64,000 nucleotides of DNA from Hexactinellida sp. DTS-2022 (Eukaryota > Porifera > Hexactinellida). The DNA lies in the NCBI GenBank assembly GCA_028753945.1, contig JAPNXP010000004.1:372001-436000 (forward strand), written 5' to 3'. The position numbers and the translations under genes are program-made. Below are positions 47,701-58,487 of this stretch, one piece after another. Every line of letters starts with the position of its first letter. Position 1 is the first letter of the stretch. The notes under the pieces were generated by a model, which was not told the DNA's origin, did no database searches, and saw only the letters and a program-made list of their open reading frames with translations.

Positions 47701-50700
47701 AACCATAATCGTTGAAAGCAAACAACTTGGATGTATAAATTAGTTTCAATTACGTTACTATTATATGAGTCAAAGTTGCCTACACAATCTCATTGAGACA
47801 AAAGCAATGAGTAAGATTACAAATTTTGTATGAATATGTCGTAATCTCTCTTTCGGTTGCTCCGGTTTTGTAGTTGGGGGGGCCGTCCGCGGGCCCCGAC
47901 TAAATCCTTCTTTCTAATTTAGCAATTCTGATTTGTGGTCTGTGTCTGGGAGGTGCTGATGATCGCGACATTTGGTACCTTTCAGACACAGACCACAAAT
48001 CAAAGTTACTAAATTAGAAAGAAGGATTTGGTCGGGGCCCGCGGACGGCCCCCCCAACTGCGAAACTGGAGCAACCGAAAGAGGTGTAGGCATGCTGAAT
48101 ACGAGACACTCATTTCTTTTTGCTTTGTATTTAGAAATGCTTATATAAGAGCTGAGCTCTATAGTAGAGTTTAGATTTTTCCCATATAAAGCCCAGGCTT
48201 ACTTTCTAAGGTAAATTTCAGAGCCTGGGAAAAACTGACCTTTCTCAGTGTCTGAATACACATACTGAAAAACTGAACAGAACTCTACTAAAGCTGAGCT
48301 CATATAAGTTATTTGTTGTATTTATTCAATTGTATTTTGTTCTTGATGTTCAATTACAGTCAACTCGCGTTATAACGAAGTGCTTGGGACCTGGAAATCC
48401 CTTCGTTATAAGCGGATAATAATTAATGCATTTAGTTCTCTCGGGGAAAATCTCCATTTCGTTATAAGCGGGTATTTCGTTATAAGCGGGTTTTCGTTAT
48501 ATCCGACTTGGATAACGTATAACGGGAGTCACTGAATGACCAAGCAACGACCAATTACATCGTTGTATTTAGAATGAATTTTCCAAGTTCACAACATACT
48601 TGAGGGCTGAAACGAATACTGTATTTGAAATGTAAATAATGAACCTTGTTCTAAAGTCTAAACGAACAAATATCCGAATATTCGTTCGTTTTAATGACTA
48701 ACCATTAAATCAAATTCAATTCTCAAAATACAGTGGATATAGTTTAGTAGTTTAGGCCACTGTTGGAAACTTATTTCAGCTTCACCACCCGCATCATTGC
48801 TTTATTCCGATCTTTGTAGTATTTATAATTTATTGTCATTATTGTCAATTTTAACTATTAATTAACACAGTCTAAATTTTATAGCCAAAAGTAGCTAGTA
48901 ACAAATCACAAATGAATTATAATATTTGTTCTGATTATTATTAACTACTGTCACCAAATAATGAGATAATGATAATGAGGTAACATTACCAATAACACTG
49001 GCATAAACTAGTAGTAAGTTTGAGTATATTTCACTAAAAGGTTCTGCCATTATTAACGAGATATTTGAGTATTAATTATTAAGAGTAAGGCATTAAACGA
49101 TTGCAGATATAATTGTTTTGTGTATTATTGATTAAGGACTCATTTTTAGCAAGTTTCTATGTTATGTCCGAACAAAGTTATTCAGAACGCTCCAATTTTT
49201 ATGCTCATGGGTGGAAGTTCATAACTATAGCCGTTCAAAATTTGCAATTTCTATGGTATATATTGGTGTCAGGTGATTAAATATCCTGAAAATCTAACCC
49301 ACCCTAGGGTAAAAAAAATGGCCCAACAGCTATAAGTCCCTCGAATTCATTCATATTCCTCACCAAATATGGATTTAGACCTACTGTATTAGAATGACTT
49401 TCAACCAGGGTTTCATCCAAGCGTATGCAAATTTGGAAGGAAATTTTTCTACGTGCGACAAAATCGAGAGATGCTCCCATAGACTTAATAATTTAGGCGC
49501 GTGGAGGGAGCTCAAACTAAATCTAGACACGAGGGAAATTTAGTTTGGATGAAAGTCTACTTTCAACAGTTGGGACACTAAATTCACAATTTTACCAAAA
49601 AGGAACAAAAATTTTGATAAGACACAAAAATGAAAAATAATATCCTGTTTCAACTACGTAGTATACAGTAGAATCTCGTTAGTATGAACATCAGGGGATC
49701 GTCAAAATGTGTTCGCCTTTTCTGGAATTCGTATTAATAACCAATAGCATATGTATTGAAAAGGCTTTGGGTAATAGTATTTAAGTTAAAAAAAACTGGT
49801 CTAGAAATAGACGGTCTATCTATATACAGTCGAAACCGGTTTTTTCCAACACCGATTTTTTTCTAACTAATCGGTTTTTCTAACCAACTATTCATTCTAA
49901 AGGAGTAAGAAATTTAAATTTTGTTTTAATTTAAATCGGTTTATTTCTAACTATCGGATTTTTCTTACTTTATTTATTCACAAAGAATTGGTTAAAAAAC
50001 CTGGTTTCATCTGTAAGCTATTTCTTAAATTTGATTCATATTAACCTGCACTAACCTTCTAGTTCCCTGAGTAGGCTCTGCTACCCTATAATCTTCCTGA
50101 AATCCATCTCTTATAGCCATGCCTAAATCCCCCAAACAACACTCTCCATCCAACTTAACCAGAATATTCCTACTTTTCAGATCCCTGTGTGCTATAGCCG
50201 GTTTGTACGCATCTTTAGCTTTAACATCTTCATGCAGAAATGCTAACCCAGTTGCTAGACTTTTCGCTAACACAATAGCCTCTTTGTTATTCAGCTCTCT
50301 GCTATTTAAGTATTCACAAAGTGACCCGTTTTGATGCAAATCTGTTACAAGCCATAACTGAATAGATTCATTGTCATCTTTCATATCAGCAGCAATGAAA
50401 CCAAGGATATTGCTATGTCGCAGCATACAAGTTCGGTAAATATCCGCTTCGTGTTTCCAAGAATCCTCGTTGTGAGAAAAAAAAATCTTAACCGCTACTC
50501 GGTAGCCCCTCCAGTCACCTATTAGGTAATAATATGATTTGATATGATTTTTGGAAAATTTTAATTTAGGAGCGCGAAAATTTGAAATCCTCTCCTATAC
50601 CGTAACATTAACTTGTGTTTTAGACGTATAGTATGAAAATTGAATCATACCAGGATTAGGAGCGTATTTACAGATGGCTGTATAATACACTGATAGGTGT

Positions 50701-52255
50701 TATCATATTTAATTATCAGAGGATAGTCTTATTTACGTGTTAGTATTGAAAACATTGTACATGTCCTGATTGTGTATGTACAGTACACCTCGTTAAACTG
50801 AATGGTAGATATAAAATATATTTCTCAATAAAAGTCTGAAAAAATCTTAAATATAGGTATAGTAGAACCTCGTTAGTACGAACACTATTTCAGTCCCCTT
50901 CAAAGCCTTTTCAATATAAATGACAATGGTAAACAAATTCCGGATAAGGCGAACACATTTTGACGGTCCCCTGGTGTTCGTACTAACGAGGTTCTACTGT
51001 ATATTACTAACGAGGTTCTACTTTATATTACTATGGAAGTATAACTAATAAGTCTACTATAATACGTAGTACAATAGATGTTTTGATCAAATAAAAAGGT
51101 TGGGAAATCTTTGATTCGAATAATCGAGGTTCTCATTATATAAATGCCTATAAAAATGTATTACTTCACTAATTGGAACAGAAATTTTTGAACAGAACAC
51201 CTCTGTTCGGCTTAGCGAGGGTTTACTGTATGTGTATCATGTATCATTGATAGGGTGACCAGAGGATTTTGGGCCAAAACCTGGACATTTCTCAAAATTT
51301 CGACAAAAATCCGGGACAATAATGGACACAGGTTATAAAAAACTGGACACTGTATTAATTGAATGTGAGCGAATCGGAGACAATTGAATGATACGTAATA
51401 AAAAATAACTGAAAATAAACCTGGACAAAAATTTAGAAAATTACTGGTCTGGACATCGCACAATAATTGTAAAAAAAACTGGACTGTACAGGCTAAAACC
51501 TGGACAATGGTTACCCTAATTATTGACTCACCTTCGTAGACAGATCCATATCTCCCCTGGCCCAGCATTCTCTGTATAGAAATGTGTCCACTGATGGTTC
51601 TCTGCTCCAGGAGAGGTATTCCAGTGGCGCTACTGGACACAGTACCATCTCCATACGTCATAGTAGACAGAGGGTACACGTCGGTATCGATAGTACCCGA
51701 TATACGGGTGTGGGTATCAAAAAACGGGTGTTGAGAGCTCTTAACACTCCCCTTATACCTATGTTTCCCTCTCACAGACATGCATACTGCGACTAATAAC
51801 GATATACAAACACCAGTGCATACAAGCGGTATTATGATTGATGGCAGTATTAACTGTACAATGTTAGTGCCCCATAGTATAGCTTGTGTCGGTTCTACTG
51901 TGCTTAGCCGAGTTGAAAGTGGGAATAAATCTGGCATAACAAGTTCGGTGTTGTTGTTGCAATAATTATAACTGCAACAGTATGAGTATTCAACATACTT
52001 ATTTTGGTCGAATTGCCTTATAGTTTGACTCGATCCACCGCAATGGAAATCACTTGATTCTAGTGTGTCCCCCCCTACACAGCCCTGTTCCAATCGGTCA
52101 GGTTTCCTCTCATTGAAGGCAGTCTCCGTTTCGTAATCCTCTACAATAACACATTTAGGCGCAGTCGCGTGTACACCAGTGTCTGGGATAACTGTACAAG
52201 TGTCTCTCTTGCCAGACACGAATCTGTAGCAACTTAACTCAGTAGAGTCTGACAT
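44771..52255 (-). CDS. TGF-beta/BMP type I receptor serine/threonine kinase
   Basis: Minus-strand exons 51532-52255, 50056-50518 and 44771-45137 give about 517 residues if ATG 52255 is used, compared with about 500 in the family. Exon 1 carries the cysteine-rich activin-receptor ectodomain ending in YCCSYNYCNN, a transmembrane helix (LPSIIIPLVCTGVCISLLVA) and a juxtamembrane GS-like box (SSSATGIPLLEQRT), which marks type I rather than type II. The kinase shows GQGRYGSVYEG, VAVKIFF with the catalytic Lys, MLRHSNILGFIAAD, HRDLKSRN, DLG in place of DFG as in known type I receptors, RYMSPEAL, and the terminal ECWYNDPRSRLTA. The classical TTSGSGSG is not exact. No signal peptide is seen at this ATG. 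A good 3' splice site (ctaatgtcag) overlaps it, so an upstream signal-peptide exon is likely and ATG 52255 may not be the true start. Activin/TGF-beta versus BMP class is undecided. Confidence 0.92.
45874..47812. repeat. 24-bp inverted repeat pair enclosing the 1.4-kb element
   Basis: actcattgctttcgtctcaa at 45874 onward recurs inverted at 47789-47812 with one change. Each copy is itself a partial palindrome (ctcattg...caatgag). Possibly the ends of an outer host element. Confidence 0.45.
45906..47316. mobile_element. 1.4-kb non-coding DNA transposon, hAT- or Transib-like
   Basis: Ends CACAGTGGTTTGG and inverted CACAGTGGTCTAA, with the 5-bp direct repeat CAGTA on both sides (45901-45905, 47317-47321). 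A 5-bp target and CACAGTG heptamer would fit Transib; CAGTGGT ends would fit hAT, but no 8-bp duplication is seen. No transposase frame was recognised. It sits in intron 2 of the receptor gene. Confidence 0.45.
47848..48083. repeat. GC-rich foldback with 101-nt arms and 34-nt loop
   Basis: Arms 47848-47948 and 47983-48083 are near-perfect reverse complements. They include the GC-rich ggccgtccgcgggccccgac, striking against the AT-rich surroundings. It lies in intron 2 of the receptor gene, so the primary transcript would form a long hairpin. No open frame. Most likely a palindromic MITE. Confidence 0.8.
48355..48535. mobile_element. MITE family D in receptor intron 2
   Basis: tacagtcaactcgcgttata to gtataacgggagtcactga. 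Confidence 0.75.
48751..49006. mobile_element. Inverted-repeat element, family M, copy 2
   Basis: tttaggccactgttggaaac through ataacactggcataaa; interior matches 18792-19140. Confidence 0.6.
49825..50015. mobile_element. MITE family I (TACAGTCGAAACCGGTTTTT)
   Basis: tacagtcgaaaccggttttt to aacctggtttcatctgta; 41 bp from receptor exon 2. Partial copies at 7144-7326 and 16700-16800, both just after alpha-catenin splice donors. Confidence 0.7.
50779..51230. mobile_element. MITE family H with nested family B copy (50859-51001)
   Basis: Outer ends tacagtacacctcgttaa and gcgagggtttactgta; the family B element inside keeps both its ends. In receptor intron 1. Confidence 0.65.
51251..51518. mobile_element. 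hAT-like MITE ending 13 bp from a splice donor
   Basis: Ends TAGGGTGACCA and inverted TAGGGTAACCA; flanks ATCATTGA (51243-51250) and ATTATTGA (51519-51526) form an 8-bp duplication with one change. The interior holds repeated ctggacaa-type motifs. It fills much of intron 1 of the receptor gene. Confidence 0.65.
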
Positions 52256-52294
52256 TAGTTATATTCTAATTATAGTACGGTTAAATAATCAAAA

Positions 52295-52464
52295 TACAGT
52301 CATGTCTGTTTATTGTGAACAATTTTTCGTCTGCTTAAAATGAACAAATATTTATTATGACAAGCCCTATGGTCCTAATTTTGAGTTCGCCTTATATGAA
52401 GTATTTCTAATATGAACACAATTTTTATTCCATAGAATGTTCATAATAAAAGAACCTGACTGTA
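52295..52464. mobile_element. MITE family A, copy upstream of receptor exon 1
   Basis: tacagtcatgtctgtttatt to aaagaacctgactgta; 40 bp upstream of ATG 52255 on the minus strand. Confidence 0.75.
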
Positions 52465-53714
52465 ATGGGGAAATATCTGTTATAGAAGATTAACCTTTCA
52501 ATAAATATGCTATTCAAAATGTTCTTGTAATAACTTTTTAGTTAAAATTAAATCTTTAAAGAAGTTAAATTTTCAAACGGCCCTAGTTTAATCGTAACCT
52601 TATTTACTACATTTGCTAAAACTACCAAAATAACATATAAACGCGTACACAAATTAACAAATATTATAGGGCTTAAGTTACTTGTCCATCGACTAACAAT
52701 ATTCCGCGAAGGTGAATTTTAATCGACATTGCCAGTGCTTGAAAATTACATTAGAAATGGTGTTAGCATCTATAGTGAACTCTGTTAGAACGAAGTTGGA
52801 TATAAGAAGGAATTTACATGTCCCAAGCCAAGCAATTCGTTATAACGAGAGTTGTATATGCAAGTAATTTCGTATTATGATAATTATAGATAATTAATAA
52901 ACAAATTGAGAGACCTGATTGTTTCTAAGTGAGTGGACCTTTAAACAAAGCAATGATTGACATCTATCGAAAACCATTCACATACAAATCCTACTTGAAT
53001 TTGTTCAATTATTGCTTCCACTATCCACAATTGATTATATTTAAATGGTTAGTCAAATACAATGTAGAAACTCGACAGGTTTCAGTTCATTAGGAATATT
53101 GTCTCGAACAGTTAGTTAATTAATGAGAATATCGAAGCCCTTGTTAGTATTGAACTTTCTTTCATTCTCTGAGTTAATAAATAATAATTTCAATTAATTC
53201 TGTATTAATGACTATTCTGTTAATATAATTATGCAACATTTGCTTCGGGACCAGGTTACTTTGATCCAATTAAGCGGAGAAATCTATTAACCGAGAATAT
53301 TTTAAGCCAAACTGTTATTCTGTCCTTAAATCCTTTGAATATTAATATTTGACCCCATTAAGAAAATAAATCTATTAACCAGTGGCTCGATTAAGCGGAG
53401 TCGATTCTACTATGTAAAATCTTGACGTTACTTATTAACTTAAGCTGATAGTAATTTAGTTAACCAAAGTTGAAATTACTAACTATAACATTGGTTGTAA
53501 TTTATATAATAAATGGAGACAAATGTAGGAATATTTAATTTGATAAATAATGAAATTATAATGAACAATAGAGCAACTAAAAAACATTGAATTGGTATTC
53601 TCTAGGATTACCATAGATAACTTAACTACCATTTAGACAGTATGGAATTCACCACAAAGAGCAATTCAAAGCTGAAAAGATAAAATTTACATCACTGGAA
53701 AGTCTATATTTATA
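52465..53714. other. Gene-free stretch between receptor and SH3 exon
   Basis: Fragments of MITE families N, D and C. The missing signal-peptide exon of the receptor could lie here, but I found no convincing one. Confidence 0.5.
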
Positions 53715-53849
53715 TTAGCAAATATCTTCTGAATTAACTATCTTTTTCGCATCATATTTCTCCACATAAGTAGCTGGGAATATTCCTGCGTTGTTTCCGT
53801 CTGTTCCGTGTAGCCAACCGTCTCCCTCGTTCCGACTCACAAACACAAC
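53715..53849 (-). CDS. Terminal exon of an SH3-domain protein (partial)
   Basis: Read on the minus strand from an acceptor (ttcaag) at 53850-53851, 44 codons run to a TAA. The segment VVFVSRNEGDGWLHGTDGNN followed by AGIFPATYVEKYD has the conserved second half of an SH3 domain: the DGW ligand-binding Trp, the G-x-FP turn and the ALYDY-partner Tyr in xxYVE. The first half (ALYDY and the acidic RT loop) must lie in an upstream minus-strand exon that I could not find between 53850 and 55165. That exon may lie beyond the NHL gene, which would then be nested. The protein ends shortly after the SH3 domain. The family (endophilin, PACSIN, NCK, SORBS and so on) cannot be told from this exon alone. 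Confidence 0.62.
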   Translation of the reverse strand, partial: VVFVSRNEGDGWLHGTDGNNAGIFPATYVEKYDAKKIVNSEDIC

Positions 53850-55165
53850 CTTGAACAGGAATGGATAATACTGTGTGGTTATAATAGGATTATTTAATTA
53901 AGGCAGCGATTTGCAACCTTTTCAACCAACTAGTTAATATTATAAATTATGTGGACCCTCTCCCATTGACCGTAATATATCTTGTGGACCTCAGGTTGGG
54001 AACCAGTGATTTAAGCTAATAAAGGATACAGTAGAAGTTCGTTAGTACGAACATGGTTAATACGAAATTCCGGTTTATACTAAAGAACTAATTAGTGTAA
54101 TTATGCCATTATAATAAGAAGGTTCAAAGTCGAGACAGAAGAGAGACAAAAGCCCCTCACAGACGGGCTGGGAGTGTGCTTCTTCTGATTGCACTTCCCG
54201 AATGTTTAATTTAACTAGAATTTCAATATTCAAATTACATTTAATCTTAGTGTAATAGAATTTAATTAATGTTTGAATTGTGAAGACTTCAAATGTTTAA
54301 ATTAATAAAAGATTAATTATTACAAATAGAAATAGGAATACGTGTTTATTTACGTTACTATTTTGAATAATAGAATTGACATCATCATCAACTGTTAAAA
54401 TGTTCCATTTATTTTCATCGCACTTGATTAAACACATACTGTATTCACTTACAACCAATCAAATAACAGTCAATAGCAGTATAGTTTTATGTAATATGTT
54501 CTATAGTATCAGTAGTATAGCCTAATTACAATATGGAGAAGATGGCTGATTTATGTAATAATCGTTAATAAAACCTAGAGTTGGTTAGCGACCTATTCAT
54601 TTTAATTGATAAATAGAAAGAACATCCTTAGGAGAATACAACCTCTATATTTTCAATTGATAATTCGAATTATTAAAGAGTCACTGGATAAGAACACAAA
54701 TTTCGATTTAACTGACGAAAGAAAACGAAATTGAGAAATCGGGGATAGACCTGCACATCACCAAGAAATTCTCTATCTTCGATCAAAATTTGGAATCTCC
54801 ATTCTCAATAGTCTAGTCAGGCGGCCGGCCGGAAGTCCGACAGAGGTAAATTTAGAACTGTGCATCTTATAAGTATAAAACTATTTACTAGAAGAAGCAC
54901 ACTAAAAAGGAACTGAAAGTGCAATTACATTCCCAACTGAACTCAATGAGCATTGCAAGTTGTGTTTCAAACTCGTGAGAACTCTGTTCCATCATCAAAA
55001 CAGATAATATTCATAGAAACGCTTATTAGACACAAATGTTGTCAAGTATATTCTGTATATTATGTACACATAGCTAGTCTTCTATTTTCTATAAATAATG
55101 CTACTGGCTATACTCACACAATTCAACACGTATCAAACAGAAAACTAACTTTTACATTCAAACAA
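53850..55165. other. Region between SH3 exon and NHL gene
   Basis: Mostly AT-rich, unannotated. A possible plus-strand leader exon ends at aagtccgacagag before GTAAAT near 54846; untested. Confidence 0.4.
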
Positions 55166-56401
55166 ATGGCAGAACGATTTCCAGAAGTAGACCTTCCCAT
55201 AGACCCGGTCGAGGCTCGCATTAACGCTAAGTTCGATCAGCTGTTCGTCTGTCTCAACCGCAGACGGGAACAGCTGATCGCTGAGCACAGAGGCAGACAG
55301 GAGGAGAGACGCGCCGCGAATACAACTCGCATACAAACTCTACAACAGCTGAGCGACTCGAGAGCTCATCTACAAACCGAGATGAAAGAGAACGTGCTCC
55401 ATTCTATGCGGGAGAGAATGGTAGAAGAGATAGAGACTCGGATGGGACAGCTGGAGGTGCCGGAGAGAGAAGTGCAGGTGTTGTTTGAGTGCGACACTCG
55501 ACAGCTGCAGGAGACCATCTCTGCACTGGGACAGCTGGCAGAGAGGGAGATAGCTACAGTTCCAAACTACCCCGCACTCCTACAACCGCGAATCTCATTC
55601 GGGAAGCAAGGAACAGGTCCAAGAGAACTTGACTGGCCCTTTGGTATATCATTTGATGAGAAAACTCAGCTCATCTATGTAGCGGACTCATTTACAGCCA
55701 ATGGTAGTATTAAAGTATTCTCTGTCACAGGAGAATACATTGATACATTCGGTAAGGGACAAGTTAAGAATCCAGTAGGCATAGCGATTAGAGGGGATGA
55801 GGTGTATGTTAGTGACGATAGTTGGAATTCCATATTCCACTTTAAGTTGCCAGGATTCCAATTAGTAACTAGAGTAGGTAAGAAGGGAACTGGCATAGGA
55901 GAGTTCTCTTCTCCTAATGATATCACTGTAGCGCCTAACGGGTTTGTGTTTGTAGCTGACACAAATAATAACCGGATAGTAGTCATGACTGATAAACTCA
56001 AATTCCAACGAACCATCTCACATGCTAGCATGACACGCCCATATGCCGTCAAATTACTTGACAATAAGGTGTATGTTTTCAGCTATAGGGACAACCCGTG
56101 TATACACGTGTTCTCACAATCTGGTGAGAAACTCCGCTCCCTAATAACTTCTGGCAAACAAGGAAACGAGCAAGTTAAACAAGGATACTTCTTCTGTTTC
56201 GACAAACATGAGAATATCCTCATTAGTGACTATTTAGACAATTCCATTAAAGTATTCTCCCAAGAAGGAGCTCTCCTACACACACTGGGAAAAACACAGG
56301 AAGAAGAGAAAAGAATAGAACCAATGGGCATAGTAGTAACGGACAACAATACGATTATTTGTTCTTCTGATGCAATGTTTGGTTTGCATATTTTTTCTTA
56401 A
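55166..56401 (+). CDS. Coiled-coil NHL-repeat protein, TRIM-NHL-like without RING
   Basis: Single-exon protein of 411 residues. The open frame extends upstream to 54953 but the first ATG is 55166. Residues about 10-130 are charged and rich in Gln, Glu and Arg (RREQLIAEHRGRQEERRAAN), fitting a coiled coil like those of TRIM proteins. From about residue 141 onward come about six NHL repeats, recognisable by ISFGKQGTGPRELDWPFGI, IYVADSFTANGSIKVFS, FSSPNDITVAPNGFVFVADT and NNNRIVVM. They should fold as a beta-propeller that binds protein or RNA. No RING or B-box is present here, so it is not by itself an E3 ligase unless an unseen 5' exon adds one. GC content is visibly higher in the coiled-coil part than in the surroundings. 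Confidence 0.85.
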   Translation: MAERFPEVDLPIDPVEARINAKFDQLFVCLNRRREQLIAEHRGRQEERRAANTTRIQTLQQLSDSRAHLQTEMKENVLHSMRERMVEEIETRMGQLEVPEREVQVLFECDTRQLQETISALGQLAEREIATVPNYPALLQPRISFGKQGTGPRELDWPFGISFDEKTQLIYVADSFTANGSIKVFSVTGEYIDTFGKGQVKNPVGIAIRGDEVYVSDDSWNSIFHFKLPGFQLVTRVGKKGTGIGEFSSPNDITVAPNGFVFVADTNNNRIVVMTDKLKFQRTISHASMTRPYAVKLLDNKVYVFSYRDNPCIHVFSQSGEKLRSLITSGKQGNEQVKQGYFFCFDKHENILISDYLDNSIKVFSQEGALLHTLGKTQEEEKRIEPMGIVVTDNNTIICSSDAMFGLHIFS

Positions 56402-56425
56402 TTCTTAATTAAACCAATAACTAAT

Positions 56426-56689
56426 ATGCCGTATTTACTCGAATAGTAGCCCCTACTATTATAATCGCCTACCCCGAAAAAACTAACTAATATAATAATG
56501 ACTATATGCTAAATATGTCTACGTACAAATTGTCATGCAACGCCAGATAATCTTGAGGGGAGTTGGTTAACAGGTTAATGGTGTCCAACGTATTTCCTCA
56601 AATAGCAAATAGTAGTTCAGCTCAAATCTTAGCCCCTGAGGGTTTAAAAATCAATAATCGCCTAGGCTACTATTCGAGTCATACGGCAT
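56426..56689. mobile_element. Inverted-repeat element, family T
   Basis: Ends atgccgtatttactcgaata and inverted atgccgtatgactcgaatag, 264 bp, just after the NHL gene stop. Confidence 0.7.
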
Positions 56690-57794
56690 GTTATCAAGTA
56701 TATATCTTAATGTGTCATCTCAAGTCTTCCGGATAACAATGCCAATTAAATTTAATTAAAATAATTATTGCAAAGTACCTTTCAAAAATGAAACTTTATT
56801 AATACTGTTTAACAAGAATTATATTGTTAATTAAGCGGAATTAATACTCACTACCATATTATTATTTGTCTTCTAATGCACTCGTTAGTGAGTAATTGAT
56901 AAATTAAATTATATGAACTCCATTAAAACATATCTTAAAGATAACAACACCTAACAGGTTCTAACGTATGTAAACAGTTGGTGTGTAGACAGCTAATCTA
57001 TTCCACTAATTGCTTAATAGCCTTCGGTCAGGGTTGTGGGATTAATGTAAATTAGATATGAACTAATGATGTGAAGGATTAGGTATTTAATGTCCACACA
57101 CGATAATATAATTAAAAATTCGAGCTTAGTTCACAGCTATGTATCGAGATATAAGAACTGACGAATGAATTCGTTAGCAACATCAATGGTCCATAGACAG
57201 AGAGGAATACTACAAACTGGGTTTGCATGTATTTCAATGCGAGCTAATCTCCGACAATTCCTTACCGTCACGGAATATCTGGCTACCAGCCTGAGACAAC
57301 AGTACATATTTAATTGGACGGACAGTAAGCTTTATTGGGCATTCAAATTTACAAATCAGCTTTTTTGTATTACAAAAAGATGTTTGTATAATCAATTGAT
57401 TATACGAACAAGAACAAGTTTTGCTTAAGTCATTAAATTGTACAATTGCAGTTTAACTGTAAACAGATTTTCTATAAGGAGAGCAAACAATACAAAAAAA
57501 AACACAAATGAATATGTAATCTCACAACACAACAACAATACGGCACAGCACAACAATAAACCACTGAGTAAATAAGAACTTCCAATGGACTATTAACGAC
57601 ATTATATTCAAAGGGACTATGTGGGAAATCATTATAAATCTACAAGTGATGCTAAATTTACAACAAATGAACTACACATATAAATGAACTACACATAAAA
57701 CTAATCGAATTGTCAAAAAACAATCAAATAAGAATCATTATCTTCATTGCACAATGCTACTGCTACCAACTGGAACTAAGTAAATAAGGATTAG
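56690..57794. other. Region without a supported gene
   Basis: A frame of 87 codons at 57165-57428 has an ATG but no recognisable domain. The upstream exon of the membrane protein at 57795 should lie here if it exists. Confidence 0.4.
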
Positions 57795-58487
57795 AGCCTT
57801 GTGTTGTTGTTGTTGTTGTTGTTGTCAACTGTCGCGTGGAGTCTGTCAGAGATTAACTCGTACAATTCAGAAGGGACATTCTCAGTATATTGTGAGTTTG
57901 GTAATTTTATATATTTTGTTGGTACAACTAAAAATCTCTCACTTGAGATAACAGGATTAGTACCAAACGTGAACTATACTGTGCGAGTCGAGCTCCATTA
58001 CCCTTATTCTGCGTATGTCCTTTCCGCCACTACTCACCATCAGCTAGCTATGAGTGGAGATACCAATCCACCTTATGTCGCTATATTGGGCAACACACAC
58101 TCTCAATCTACCAATCCAGGTAATACAACTGAATCTCCTACCAACACTGAATGGAGTATATCCTATACAATGTACACATTCATAGCTGTGCTTGCCATAT
58201 TCGTTACTATCCTAATACTCGTTCTACTTATCTGTGTCAACTTTGTGTGTGCTATGAAGAGAGGTAGTAGGAGCAAAGTGAACTCGCGGAATAATCAAAT
58301 TCAATTGCCCCAGATTCACGGTAATGAGATATACCAGAAAATTGATACCACCAATCCCGTGGCACATAACAATGAGTCGTTTTTGTACTCAGAGAGTGTA
58401 AACGTTTCTGAGGCAAAAGAGAACAAATTGGATCTCAAAGTACCAGTCTCTGACGGTACTGCTAACCGTTATGCTAACAATAATTAG
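57795..58487 (+). CDS. Single-pass membrane protein with FN3-like fragment, 5' end unresolved
   Basis: Open frame after a possible acceptor (ggattag at 57788-57794) with no usable ATG at its head. A run of seven TTG codons encodes poly-Leu and looks like the core of a signal peptide (LLLLLLLSTVAWS), so the start codon is probably in an upstream exon or has been lost. The extracellular part contains a fibronectin type III-like piece (LEITGLVPNVNYTVRVELHY) and N-glycosylation sites (NLS, NYT, NTT). A transmembrane helix follows (FIAVLAIFVTILILVLLICV), with a basic stop-transfer and about 75 cytoplasmic residues rich in Asn and Ser. I do not recognise the gene. It could be the last exon of a larger adhesion or receptor protein. 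Confidence 0.5.
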   Translation, partial: SLVLLLLLLLSTVAWSLSEINSYNSEGTFSVYCEFGNFIYFVGTTKNLSLEITGLVPNVNYTVRVELHYPYSAYVLSATTHHQLAMSGDTNPPYVAILGNTHSQSTNPGNTTESPTNTEWSISYTMYTFIAVLAIFVTILILVLLICVNFVCAMKRGSRSKVNSRNNQIQLPQIHGNEIYQKIDTTNPVAHNNESFLYSESVNVSEAKENKLDLKVPVSDGTANRYANNN

